Assembly: GCA_013398175.1 (NCBI GenBank)
Contig: VZRZ01001925.1
Span: 2,068,013 to 2,132,012, forward strand
DNA: 64,000 nucleotides
From: Climacteris rufus
Taxonomy: Eukaryota > Chordata > Aves > Passeriformes > Climacteridae
Reading direction: 5' to 3'
Shown: piece by piece, positions 37,226 to 50,102 of the stretch
Position numbering within the stretch: the first letter of the stretch is position 1
Layout: each line of letters begins with the position of its first letter
Notes under the pieces: model-generated
Databases searched by the model: none
Told to the model about the DNA's origin: nothing
Seen by the model: the letters and a program-made list of their open reading frames with translations, nothing else
Program-made: the position numbers and the translations under genes

Positions 37226-37241
37226 CCTGACTATAGTCAGG
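37226..37241. repeat. 16-bp perfect palindrome
   Basis: CCTGACTATAGTCAGG is fully self-complementary over 16 bases. It is a symmetric dyad in otherwise unique DNA, with a TGACTATAGTCA core. Confidence 0.9.
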
Positions 37242-40200
37242 ATACCATGTGAGATCAAGGATGAGGAGGAAGGGAAATGCATCCCTGGAACAGGATGGGG
37301 CAGAACCAGAACCTCGCCTTCTGACATGACACTGTGAATTCAACATTTCACTCAAGCAAACCCACATTTCCTGGCAGTGCTGGGGCTGGCCTGGAGTCCA
37401 GACCTGGTCTGCTCAAGGTAGAGCCATTATCCTAAAGTGCTTTTATTGATCTGTTGACTTTCTGTGTCTCTCTTTCTCTTCCTCTGTTCACCCTGCCAGC
37501 CTCTTAAAGACTCATATCTTTTCTCATACAACCAAGGTATTTTAAGGGGTGAACAATGATTTTGAAGTCAGATTAGACAAACTGTACCTGACCAGTGAAA
37601 CTAGATATCCCTTGAATGATATCTGAAGAAGGATCTCTCTATATTTACAAATCAGTCCCTCTTTGTCTTCCCCTCCTATTTTTCCTCCCTCTATGTATGT
37701 CCTGGTGTTCTTCAGACAATCAATTTCAAGGCCTTATACATCTCCTCTGTAGCAGCCTATCCCCCAAAATGGCAATGCCATATGGTCATGCTTTATTTTT
37801 GGTTGGTTAAGGAGACCTATAGTAGTAAATCTATATATGTGCTGTGATATCTAGCAGTATTAAAGGCTGAGATTTAAAGAGAGGCCTGAAAGACTTAGTA
37901 CTTGATGCCTGTAGAAAGCCAAGAAGAGCTGTATGCCTTACTGGAAATTTCAGGCAGAACATGATAGAATGCAATATATTACAGTGACTTGAGCTGCAAA
38001 TCCTTTTGAGATGGGGATAAAGGGAGAAAGAATAATACTGGAGAAAACGTTAACAGTCCTGTGTATTACCAAATACTTAGAAAGGGGTTTGAAGTTTGTT
38101 AATTTATTTTGATTTTTTATTTCAGTGTTCAGAATTTCTCAGGTTTCTGACAAACTGCAATTCCTTCCTATCAACATTTCTCTTTACCTAATTGGTTAAG
38201 CAATGGGCATTTAGTCAGTGGTCTGAAAAATACACAGGTAAATACAGAACAGTTAACATGTCCTAACTTTGATTATAAGAGTGCATTAATTTTTAAAAAT
38301 TTAAAGTGCAATGTCTTTCATACTGCTGAATACAGCACTGTTCATGAATACAGTATTTGACAGATAAATAAGTTATTGATAGTTTATAGTCAGGTAAGCA
38401 TAAATATACATAAATGCTTTATAATACATTCTAATTTTTTAATGTTAAACCAATATAAATAAAAGCATATTTGAGTGAAAAACAGAATTTCACATTGAAC
38501 TCTTTCATTAGGCTGGATAGTACTATATCCTGTGAGAAATGTCCATGAAAAGAATGTGAATGTTTTCACTGGGAAATACTGAGATTAAGGACAAAAACTT
38601 GTATAATCACATCCCTTTTCCAGTTTATTCGTATCACCTTTAGTTTTCTTTTAATGGAAACTCACAGAAAAGAAGATAAATTAATTTGCACCAGCCAGTT
38701 GTTGCCTGTGCACTATTGAAACCCTTCTTTCAAGTGTAGGCTATTGCTCTTCTGTCTCAGGTGAGCAGTTGTGCAGCACCAGTCATGGATCACATCTGGT
38801 GCTTCAGTCAATAATCAATGTGGAGAGTTTGCAAGCAACCTGCTGGCTGAAATATGTTCATGTAGAGAATTTATCTAAGAAATTTGAATATAGTGAAATG
38901 TGAAGGGAAAAAAATTAAAACATTTTTCCATATTACTGTGGAAATGAAAAAATGTTGGTGTTAAGTTTCTCAGACCATGGGATGCCCACTTACAGCCACA
39001 GGGCAATGGACCTTGATTGATTTGTAGAGTTGTGTGATGAGAAGCAGTTCACAGTTCAGTGCATTGCAGATGACTTAGATAATTTTAAAACTGTGTCATT
39101 AACAGCAAACTTTCCTTTTGAAATCACAGACAGGGAAAAGGGAATGGGAGTTCTGAGGGGAGAGAATCCCTTGGCAAGCACCCCTAAGTCATTTACCTTT
39201 TTGGAGAAGCTACAGCAGGACCACAGCTACAGCCTGATGTGCACTGAGCTGCATCTCTGGGGAGTGAACTCCTTACACTTCATGTCATGTCCTTGGAGCT
39301 GGAGGTAAGAGCCAGAATTGTCATTCCTTCCAGACAATACTGGACTGACACTGCACTGCACTGACACTGTTCATGGGGAAAATATCATTCAGTGCATTCC
39401 AAGCTAGGCATAAACCTGCATTTCTTAGTCAAAACTTACAGATTTTGAGGCAATATGTTGTGGCCCACTGCTATAGAAATCTTGATCAAAGCAGCCTGTG
39501 AGATGCTCTGAACTGCTGCTATAAGTAGACTAAGAGGTTTGTTTCTGTGTTTCAAAATCTAATTGCTCAGTGAAACTACCTGAGTAAATAGGTTTCAGGG
39601 CCAGAAAAGGCTCATAATCATGCTTATCTGCTAAGAGATCATACAAAGATAAACTTGATGTTAATTTTAAAAAGAAAATCTGTCTTTATACAGAGCAAGG
39701 TGGATTTTTAGACTTCCCTCCTGCACGATCCTATCAGGACAAACTGTGAAGTTGGCTTTCTGAAACAGATCAAGATTTTCAAAACACCAATGCACAAGTA
39801 AGCACTGTAATTTGCAAGCTAGAGAAAGTGAGCCAAAAATCGCTTTTCAAGACATAAATGATGCCTGAGCAGAATCATGTGAAACTCTGTCTCTTCTGAC
39901 AGTAACACTGAGTATGGGCGAATGCATTTTGTGCTGTGGCACTGCTGAGCATGAGCCCGTTTGAAGGCAGGAGCTCAGGCAGGTGAGCTGATCTGCTGGG
40001 GAAATCCTTTATCAACAGCAGTTCTCTCTTTGTGGTCTCCAGGCTTTGCATGAAAGAACTTTCCTATGTATTAGAATGTAGCATTTGGTCTGTTCAGTTA
40101 TACAGGATTAAAGGCAGTCCCAGAGAAGAGGATTATGAACTGGGAGCTGCCTGGCTATTTCCAGTGAGTATCTGCCAGCCAGGTGAGCCAGGCAGCTGCG

Positions 40201-43200
40201 TGCCTGTTCTCTGGGATGTCAGATAAAGCAAGAGGAAGAAGGAAGGGAAACATTCTCTGGTAATTTAGGGGGAGGAGGGAGGTAGAAGGAGCCCCATGCA
40301 CCTTTCAGCAGAACAGTTGTGACCTGCAAGGTGTGAATCCCGCAAGAGCCTGTTGTAATTAAGCATCCTGTAAGATGAGAAGAGGGGTGAGCATTGCAAT
40401 AAGCTCATCAGCAGCATCTGCATCGACTGCCTGCCCCCCTTGGATACCCTTTGGAAATCTTCAGCGTGTTTTGTATTTGTTTCAGAGCCAGAAACAAATG
40501 CTGGCAAATACAAAGGTGTGAAATGTTGGCCAGCCGATCCTAGCGTGCCCTACAAGGCACTGGAGGGAGTATTGCTCTAAGTGGATGATGAGCTCAGTTC
40601 AGAGGCTGTTAAGTTAAAGCTTATTACCCTCATTAAGAGATGTGTGTAATGTGGTTTCGGGCTTCTGATATGGTAAACCCCACATTTTCCAACTGTTTTG
40701 TTGTTCTGTCTGTTATGCTTGGAGGGGAATTCAGTTTCTGTTTTGCACTGGGTCACATTTGGTATGGAGATAAGAGTTCTCCACAGAGTTGAGAGTTTGG
40801 GATTGCCTCTGTGAAGGCAGAGGCTGTCTGGGACAATGAGCTTTGTCAGAACCTGGAAGGGCTTCCCTGTGAACACAGGGAAAGAAGGAGCAGGGTGCAG
40901 AGATCTTCATGTGCCTCTGTTGGGAACCAGTGTTGCACTGAGAGCACTGGGGATAAAATGTCAAGCCATGCAGGTGTCCCTGCCCATGCTCCCTGGAGAT
41001 CTGCATGCCAGGAGATCAGGTTGTATTGCTCCCAGCAGGGTGCAAATGAAGAAAGATGGCTCAGGTTTAGCTTTTAGGGGGTAGGGTAGAGCAGGATCCA
41101 GGGAGTAGTTTAGGGTCACCATTAGCTTGAGTTCAGGACTGACCCTGCAAGACTGGGCTGGTTTGCACAAGAAGACTTGAGGGTCTCTGCCATGTGCTCC
41201 TCATCATCTCCATTACCTGTGTCTTTCCTTTATCTGGGGTACCACAGCTCCTCCCAATGATGAGCACTGGCTCTTCAGTCAGCTTTGATCTCCAGCTGTC
41301 TTGGGAGGGTCAGGAGATGTTTGAGGTCCTCAGTCCTGAAGTGAAGCCCTCCCTGCTTCAGACAGGGCTGCAATTGAAACCAGCTGATCCCAAGTCCCTT
41401 GCAAACATTTCCATTTCGAACCACTGAAGTTTTATGTCTTTCTAGTAAATTTTTTTCTTAAGCCTCATAAATCTCATAAAGATCTTGAACAGCTAGTAAA
41501 TTTGGCCATTCAGATACACGTTTTCCAGTAAAGAGGATAATGGTTGCTGTTCCTGATGCCACCTCTCCTCCCCACCCCTTCAGCTGTAGGAATTCACCTC
41601 TTGCCTGTGGGCTGCTTGCCCACAGCTTGGGCCATGCTAAGAAAGGCAACACGTGCAGGTCCCATTTGCAGGAAGGATCAGGGTGTTGCAGGACCTCTGC
41701 TAGCTTTGCCATCGCCCCTATGTGTGACCTGAGCAAAATCACTTGTTTTCCTCACATCTCAGATCAGAAGAAATAGGATGATATTCCTCTCTTGGGGCAT
41801 TGGGAAGCTTGTTCTGTTCAGGCTGGACAGAATGTGTTCACAGTGGGAAGATGCAGAACTCCAGGATCCTCCTCCCAAAGTCCCCACTGAACACAGAACA
41901 TGAATGCTCTCAGTGCCTCCTGCTCCCTGCCCCAGGAGGGCTGAGGAATTGTGGTTGTCTCTGTGGGGTAGTCCAGAGGAAGCACCCTCCCTGTGCACCC
42001 ATGGCAAATCCAGCCAAGTCTCTTAGGCTTGGATATCCAGGTAGGCTTGAAAGGACATGAATCCAAGGACAACATAAACCCAGCACTCCTCAGACTTCCT
42101 TTGGAAACACCAGGCAAAAGTGGTGAAGTTATTTAGAAAAACATACTAGAGAAATAGAAAATTGCAAGCATATTTTCCCCTTTATTTGTTGTCTCCCAAA
42201 TTCAAACAAGCTTATTTCCTTTCCTGCAACGCTGCTTTTGATAATCTTGTGCCAAAGGCACTGAATCTGTTCTTATTGCTGTCAATAGCAAGATGCCTGT
42301 TGCTTTTAATGGTTCAGCTATTAAAACACCACATCCCAGTTGTCTGGCTGTGAGCAATCCCAAGCTATCGCAGTGACAATATGGAACCTTTTTCCTCTCT
42401 GAATGTTTCTCTGCAAAGTTTGACCATTTTGGCTGGGGTAAAACATGTGTCTATCTGGGATTCTTTCCAAGGATGAGATTTTGACAGCTGTGCTCATGTT
42501 GGCAAAATTCCTGACATCTTGTGCTCCGTTGAAATAGCAGATTCTTAGTGGAGAGGGGTGGGAATCCGATTTCATAGATGAACACTTATGAATTGAAGAC
42601 TGTGAGGCTGGCTGAGCTCTTTTCACTTGGGGGAAGAGGTTGAACCCATCCTTTGGGAACAGGGTGGAGCCTGCCTTTCTTCCCATCCCCACCTGTGGGC
42701 ACAGATGGCCGATGGGCAGCGGGGTGGATGGAGCTCTCTGTGCCAGCTTTGTGCAGCAGTTTGGGACATGCCTTGGACTGCGCCCACGGGAGTGGGAGTC
42801 AGCCTGTTCGCAGTCCAGGCCTAATGATTTTTATTTACATATTGGATATCTGGGCACGGCTGGTGGGTGGTGTTAGTGAGCTTTCAATGAACATCCACCT
42901 TTGCAACCCTGCTCAAAGCTTGGCTTGTTATTTGTGCCAGAGAAAAAGCAAAGCTTTGCTATAGCCTGAGATAGCCTGTTTTGGGTTTTTCATTATTGCT
43001 ATTGTGATAAAGGTGACTGAGTGTTTTTTGTTTGTTTTTTTCACTGCAATCTCCATCTTGAGTTGGAGAAATATTTCCCACAAACGCTGTAATTACTCAG
43101 AGCTGATATATTTCTGCAGTAACCTTCAATCTGATGAACTGTCACTTTTCTGTTGAAGAATCACTTATTTGGAGACTGGAATTCCTATTATCTCGACAAA

Positions 43201-44104
43201 CAGGGAATGGTGGCACAGAAAATTGTGTCAGGAGGTCACCCAGGATCTCCACATCAGAGCCAAGGATAAACTGGAATGGGTCTGGGGGAAGGTCATAAAA
43301 AAGTTTTCAGAAGGTATTTTGCAAATATTATATTTATTTCAAACTTTTCCAGTGGCCAGGTAATTCCTTTATATTTTACCAAGAAAAACAAATTAAAGAA
43401 AAAGTCACAGGGTTTTCAAACCATGTCAACAATAATTTTCCATGTCTGGTGTTTCACTGGAAACCAATAAAAAAGTATTTTTTTAAACACAAACAAGATA
43501 GTAGTCAAACAACAAAACCTCAAACAAAACATGCCTCCTGTTGAAAACAATTCAAACAGATTTGCCCAGGAAAGATTGCAGCTTAGGGTTAGCTACACAA
43601 AGTCAGACATTCCCACTTGCATCCGTGGCAAATGTGAGGTCTTTTATGAAATTTTTAAAGGAAAAACAGCCAATCTGTCTCAAATTTATCCTTGTAGTGC
43701 ATTCAGTGATGTGTATGGATATTTCCATCAGAATGTATGTGAGTAACCTTTTCATGTGTTTAATCCCTCAAGCCATTTTTAAGGGTTTGGAAGGTTGTAG
43801 AACCCTGTTACAGGACAGATTAGTCAGATTAGAAATGGTTAAATTTGGGACAGTCCCAGGACAAGAAAACATGGATGTGTGGGGTGACTGCACTAGACCG
43901 TGATGGCAGGCAGGAGAGCTAGAGGTGAGTTCTGAGCATGGATTATTTATCTTCGCACAGCCTGGCCATGTCAGCTGAGTGGCCAAAAAAGGTGACCAGT
44001 AACTACAGAATTATATGGGAAAACCTGTGCCTCCTATATTTTGCTTGTGGGAGACAGGGTTGAGGGAGACAATAAAGGACATTGTTATTGCGTGGGAGGC
44101 TTGG
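37242..44104. other. Unique non-coding DNA
   Basis: No gene is recognised. The block 38240-38480 is very AT-rich, with TTTATAA, TTAATG and GAATACAG words. The stop-free stretch 39021-39308 ends in a TAA overlapping a good splice-donor consensus (GAGGTAAGAG), but it begins without a methionine codon or a convincing acceptor. GC-richer parts at 40800-41100 and 41500-42100 carry short overlapping open frames on both strands. Confidence 0.55.
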
Positions 44105-44160
44105 TGAGCACGGACTGACTGATGGCCTTAGAGGCCCTTTCCAAGTCATGCCTTAATGAC
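44105..44160 (+). mobile_element. Possible degenerate CR1 tail
   Basis: ACTGATGGCCTTAGAGGCCC, CTTTCCAAG and CCTTAATGAC resemble the last 50-60 bases of a CR1 tail (the GATGATCTTAGAGGTCTTTTCC motif class). No clean terminal octamer and no upstream tail can be seen, so this may be an old, eroded copy or a chance match. Confidence 0.35.
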
Positions 44161-44253
44161 AAGCTCTTCCCTTCCTCTCCCACTTGTTTTTTGAAAAGTA
44201 GGGCAAATATTAGAACATCTGTGACTGTTAGGCTGCTGTGTTGGAGTGCAAGT

Positions 44254-44290
44254 GTTTAATCAAGCTAACCTGTGTTAGCATGATTAAAAC
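44254..44290. repeat. Near-perfect inverted repeat with TTAATCA/TGATTAA arms
   Basis: The left arm GTTTAATCAAGCTAAC (44254-44269) pairs with GTTAGCATGATTAAAAC (44274-44290) around the four-base loop CTGT. Pairing is six bases, one mismatch, then eight bases. The arms place two TAATC-type homeodomain cores in head-to-head symmetry about 15 bases apart, the arrangement a homeodomain dimer could use. Binding is inference. Confidence 0.82.
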
Positions 44291-47208
44291 TAACATCACC
44301 ATTTCTACATTGAGAAATTCCAATAGCATGCCTACCATAAATTAAACTGGAATTCCAATTTTACGTTGTCTTCTAGTTTTGCTGCAGATCTGTTTACTCT
44401 GGAATAGCATAAGGCAGATGTCTTCATCTTTGCTGATTCTTAACACGTCACAGGCATTGACTTAAATAGCTAAAAGCCTTTAAAATAATTTTAAAATATG
44501 CTTCCCCCTCCCCTACAGAGCTTCACCTTTAGTTGGCCTTAACCAGAAATGCCCAGGATAGCTTGATCCTAAAACAGACCATCATAAACCAAGGAGCAGC
44601 TTTAAACATATAGTGTAATCATTACCTGAAACCAGCAAAGAGGTTGGAATAATTATTGCTCATGTTTACACTTCTGCATCTCAGTGGGTTGTGTTCAATC
44701 CTTTAATGATGATGATTAAAAACATACTGGAAACACACAGTAATTAGAGAGAGCACTTAACCGTGATTCCAAAAACACAGAGGCAGCTTTGAAGTGGAAC
44801 TGGACACAGAGTCTGTTGCCAAAACGTTGCAAGAGTTGGGAGCACCAGGTAATAGTAAGTACCACACCACATCTGTTTTGGCACCTGCAACATCCGCCTC
44901 CAGCACCAACCTCAGAATCACTTCTTGTACGTCAGTGAGACTCCTGCAGCCTCAGAAAGAGCTGATTGATGGTGGCTGAGGGATCGTACAAATACTCTGC
45001 TTTTTAATTTATGTAAAGCCAAAGTTGAGTTTTGGCTTGTTCTTCCATGGGGGACTTTTTGAGGGTGAGGCAATGTTTAGGAAGAGGGCAGGAGGAGGAA
45101 GTTTGGGGTGACAGCAGAGAGCGGGCGCTCGTTCAGGCGCTTTGCCCTGCCAAGGCTTCAGTGTGGGTACTGACATGAAAGGGAGTTCTCAAGCCACAAG
45201 CTGCAAACCTTGTGTTTTAGGAGTGTTTTTGTGGGTGAGGGAGAGGTGCATGTACTGTGGAATGGATTCTTTGTTTGTTTTTCCCATCTAAAAAAACAAA
45301 AATACTCTTGTTATAATAAGTGGAGAAGGATGAGTGATGAGGCTTGTGCTGTAAAATCATGTTTGCTGGAAAAGTTGTCCTGTTTTTCACTGCTTAATTT
45401 CAGCTGAAAAGTGAAGGTATGGAGGATGAGGAGATCACAGCTACTTTCTTGGAAGTACTTTTACAAGCACTAGAGATGAGCCCTTCCAGGAGGGAGCAGC
45501 TTAGCTGCATGTGTGGAGAGCAGAGTTCAGAACAAGTACTTAAGTCCTTTGGGGGATTAAAGGGATTCACTTTTGGTCATTGTCCTTCAATTTTCTACAC
45601 CATATCGCTTGGTAATTTTCTGTGCAGCCCCAAATTCTGTTTCTGCCCCTGTGCTGGTGCCACAGAGGCCACCTGCTTACACCATTTGTCCCATTTTTGT
45701 GGTGTTCCTGTCACCCACAATGTCCCATTGCAAGTCACTGGCTAGTCAGCTAACACTCAAACAAGGTGCCTCAAACAAGGTTTTTTCCCCTAGATCTCTC
45801 AAGCAACATGGACAATGTTATGATCCTGCCTGTCGATCGGACCTGTGGGTGTAATCCTGTCTCTCTAGGTTCATGGCTGCAAGCAGTGTCAAACTCTGGC
45901 CACTTGCTTCTGTGTAGCCTTTCTAAAATATTGCCACTTCTGTTCCCCCTCCTGGCTCACATGCTTTCCCAGGCTGTCATTACCACCCTACTCAGTGTTA
46001 CAACATTGCTAATTCTGGCCCTGGCAAATCCTATCTCACCCTGTCCACACATGTTCTTTTGTAAAAATATCACTTGCCTCACCTGCCCATCACCCCTTTC
46101 GCTACTTCTCTCTTTCAAGTCTCTGCTCTTGATGATATCAAGCATAATCTGCTTGTCTTTGTTCCCAAGGTCTTTCACGACCTTTCTCCACCCAAAATAG
46201 TATTTTTCACTTGTGGTTAAGATGTCCGTTTTGGCCTCTGGTCAACCCATTGTGCCACTCTGTGTTGCCTGGCTTTTAAAATTTGAAAGTACCCTAATGT
46301 GTTTGTGTTTTCCTGTGCTGATAAGGCAGCTGCACCCCTCTCTTCCCTGTTTATCTTCAAAACCTCTTTTTCTTAGATGGCTGTAAACCCTTCAGAGCAG
46401 TGGGGCTGTTGGTGTGCTGAGCTCTCTGATGGCTGTGTGAGCAAAGGTGGTTTCCATGGACTCCCCTGGTCTGTAACATCAGCTGTGGGCTTTTGGCTTG
46501 GCAGGAAGGCTCCCTGCTTCAAGAACCATCTGTTTGCACTGGCTTTGTGTGGTGTCTGTCACTGTGGGTTACAGTCCCACAAAGGGAGTCCACAGGTGCT
46601 AGGGTAATATTAAATAATAATAATTTAAAAAGCAATTATTAATAGCACAGTGTGTCTGTTGTTGCCCCTGCAACTCTGAGCAAGCATTGGTCCTGGAGAA
46701 AGTTAGTGGGTTTTATTTGCTTCAGTAAAAATGTGGTGGAGAGAATTCCCATCCCTACTCCACACCTCTTTCACAGGCCCATTGCCTTGCTCCAGCAACC
46801 ATTAAAATGATGACAAAAGGCTTAAAAAGCAAGACGGTAAGTGATAGAACCAGCATTATGCAATTCCACCTCTAGGTCTTCTGTCCTCTCTGTTCAGAAA
46901 TGATTGCTGGAGACTTAGAGAAAGTGAGCTGGAGTTTGTTTGTGAGAAGAGACAGGGAAATGTTGTTGATCCACATCTGATTCCACCCTGTTTTTCTTGT
47001 TGGGGCATTCCTTGGAGAAGCCTGACATTATACATGGAGTGCCCAGTGCCCTGGCCTGTGCAGGACAGGAACAAATACACACTCGTGGGGCTTTGCATCA
47101 TCCTCTGCAGCTGGATTGCAGCTCAGAAGCTCCAGAAGCTGCTGGCCATGTCAAACCAGTATGAACAATGGGCTCAAATCCATTTTCTGCATAAGAGTTT
47201 TGCCTGTG
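44291..47208. other. Unique non-coding DNA
   Basis: No gene is recognised. Small points are a CpG micro-cluster at 45120-45140 (four CpGs in 18 bases) and a direct repeat of CTCAAACAAGG near 45753-45778. The 144-codon open frame at 45766-46200 plus has a leucine- and serine-rich, hydrophobic translation caused by CT-rich DNA, and I know no family for it. Confidence 0.55.
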
Positions 47209-47223
47209 AAAAAAAAAAAAAAA
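47209..47223. repeat. Poly-A run of 15
   Basis: Fifteen consecutive A follow TGCCTGTG. No retroposed transcript is recognised upstream. A second shorter A run with AATAATAAT lies near 47304-47320. Confidence 0.8.
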
Positions 47224-47556
47224 GATGCCAAAATCTCAGGCTGCAAACCCCAACTGCCAAGCAGTTCTTTTTCCTGTGAGAAGGAAGAACTCTGGTGAGA
47301 ACCAAAAAAAAAATAATAATCCAGCCCTGTGTTGGGAACAAAGGTCGCTGCCTCTGCAGCAGCCAAGTGCGTAGCCCAAGGCCAGGCAACACCTTGAGCC
47401 TTCTCCTGTGGCTTTGGGACCTTTTACAAAAGCTGGGCATTCTTCCAGCACTGAGCCCTAGGAAGGGCAGTTGACCCATGTTGCACCTGGGGCATCTCAG
47501 ACTTCTTTCAGTTTCAAATAAAGCTTTGTCTAGGTTTATTTTATTTAATGGGCTTC

Positions 47557-47571
47557 TTTTTTTTTTTTTTT
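47557..47571. repeat. Poly-T run of 15
   Basis: Fifteen consecutive T occur in AT-rich unique sequence. An AATAAA-rich tract (AATAAATAAATACATA) follows at 47646-47661. Confidence 0.8.
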
Positions 47572-50086
47572 CTGGTTATACTGTCACAGGAAATTCTCAC
47601 TGTTCTATTACCTTTTTCCTGTTGGAACTAGCCTTAAAATAAAACGAATAAATAAATACATATACATACATATAAAAATATGCAGACAGGAAAGCTATTC
47701 AGATCTGCAGAGGCCTTGATAACGCTGCTGATGAGGTTGCCAGCTTTCCCTGTGTTTGAGCTGAACAATTCCCCACCACCTCCCCAGCCCCTGGGAACTT
47801 TAAGGGGAGCTAGTTGTGAAGTTTCTAATTCTGACTACAGGTGTCTGGTTTGAAAGACACCACATGCCATGCTGTAATCTCATTTAGGAAAAGGGTAATT
47901 AAATAAAAATACAGATGTGTTACAGTCACAGTTCCTGAACATTTGAAATGCCTGTCGGTTTAAAAAAAGTAAAGAATAAATCTCTCTAGAGGATCACTGT
48001 CCTCTCATCTGTTGTAATATTATTCAGTATTAGTATTTTAAATAAGAAAAAGGGTTTTGAATGTCAACATCTGCTCTTACCCATCTCTTTACAGCAGGAA
48101 CATTGTGTTTGAAAACAAACAAGATAGGAATGCCTAAACTCTCCTCCTTCTGCTGCGTGTATCCAAATATTCCTGCCAGTGTTTACTTGCTGCACATTCT
48201 GCTCCATCATTTGGTGTTTTTAAGGTGCTGTAGATTATCAAAACCAGAGGAGTCATTAGACCTGCTCAGCTTTGTCATAACAAATCAGATAGTCACTGAT
48301 CCTGCCCTTTTGTATCATTAACTTGAAAAGTGTAAATGGCACTATATTCTGAATAAATTGCTTGAAAAGATTCTTTTGGAAAAGATTAGCCAGCTTTAAG
48401 ATGGACTGTTCCTTGTTCAGTAGTAATGATGATCGTAGTAATGATAAAAATAAGCTAACTACAGAATTCATCTGGTCCCAATCCAGTAAAGTATTTAACC
48501 CCATGCTTAACTTTTTAAGTACGTGTGCATCCCTGCAGCATATTTGAGCATATGCTGTAGCTCTTTGCTCTGTTGCTGCTTGATTCCAGCACATGCTGCT
48601 CCTGTTGTTTGAGTTGGGCTGTTCCTGGGTTTGACTGTGGAATAAACCTTTGGGATTAGCAAATACCAAAGAATTGCTAATATGTAAATTATCCAGTATA
48701 ATTTAGGAGGTTGCAACACCAGCTGAGTGGTGTTACTACCCTGATTGTTTACTACATATTTTATAAGGTTGTTGGTTTCTCCTTGATGTTGTTTAACCCC
48801 TTTTCTCTGGTGCTACCTGAGGGAAGGAGATCCACAGCTGTGAGTGGAGACTATTGGCCTTGGAGGAAGAGTGTGGAGGTACCAAGCGCAGTGGCATTAC
48901 TGTGGATCCTTCCAGAAATGCAGGGGGTTTTCCTAAAGCCTGAGCAGTTGTGATTGTCTATATCTTTGAACTCTTGCTTTTATTATACCAAAAATATGCC
49001 CCAGTACATTGCTTCTTTAGAGAAGTGCAAACCCACATGTTTATAGTCTTCATGGTGTGGAAGAGAGCTTAAAACATGATGTGGTTATTATGTCCTATGC
49101 TCCAGAATCAAAATGGACATAAAAATATTCTATATTTCTTATTAATTTTTCAGGATTTTCAAGCCAATTTCAAGCTTTTCTGAGACCTGATAGGGAATTT
49201 CTCAGGGGTCAGTCCTGCCACCCCTCTGTATTTGAACCACTTGAGAGCACCAGCGAGCAGGGGGGAGCAGAGACTCCCAGCAGGCCTCTGAGAGTACTGG
49301 CTTTCCAACTGGACTCCTTGGCTTATTCTTAAATGCCTACAAAATACATGAGAATCCTGCCATTGTCTCAACTGGTCTGTGAATCAGGGGCTTTTAAACA
49401 GAGGATATGCCATTCTTCTTTTGTTCCACACTCCCATAACGCTCTTAAAAGAAAAGAAAGGAGAAAAAAACCCCAAGTAAAACCCGAACCTGAAATGTGC
49501 TGTCAGCTGTACCCTGACAGCCAGAGGTGGAAGGGATGCTTAGCCAAGATTAGAGTCCTAGGCTTTGTAATTTCTCTCTGTGAGTTATGGCTGACTGTCA
49601 GTAGCAGTAAGTAAAGCAAAACGCAGTAGCTTGACCGGTGTTCTGTTCAATAGCCTGGGGGCCCAACTGAAATTTAATAAGCAAATGTAAGATTTTAGTG
49701 CTTTGGAATGGAAACTTTATGATAACTTCTTTCTGCAGCCCCTGTTTAAGTGATGTATCACATGTACAGCCTGTGCAGTGCACCTTGGATGCTGAATCCA
49801 GCTCTGCTGTTGTGCTATTGCTTTCCCAAGCTGGAGCCAGGTGAATCTTGAGGTCACAGAGCAAGCTGGTATTTAATACAGTTATGACTGGGATATCTTC
49901 CCTGCTGCTCCATTCACATGGATTAGGATGAGAATCCTGATGGCTGTGGCAGCTGGGAGAATCTCTACTGGTGATGTTTTTAAGTCAGGGGTTACCAAGT
50001 CATGTTCAAATTTGGCATTTGGAGGGTAAATTCTTTGGGTCATTCTTCAGATTTCAAAACACAGAAGTCTTCTTTGGGATTCTCTG
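47572..50086. other. Unique non-coding DNA
   Basis: No gene is recognised. The tract at 47640-47680 is an A/T/C simple repeat (ATAAATAAATACATATACAT). The 137-codon minus-strand open frame at 48256-48669 is unrecognised. Confidence 0.55.
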
Positions 50087-50102
50087 TTTTTTTTTTTTTT
50101 TT
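50087..50102. repeat. Poly-T run of 16
   Basis: Sixteen consecutive T. A 12-bp palindrome (CTCACTAGTGAG) lies 26 bases downstream at 50128-50139. Confidence 0.85.

Noticed and set aside
45766..46200. 144-codon plus-strand frame with hydrophobic, membrane-like translation
   Set aside because: The Leu/Ser/Ile richness follows from the CT-rich DNA. There is no recognisable family, and upstream overlapping frames are equally open.
47209..47320. Poly-A runs that could mark a processed pseudogene
   Set aside because: No recognisable transcript body upstream, no AATAAA at the right spacing before the first run and no target-site duplication that I can see.
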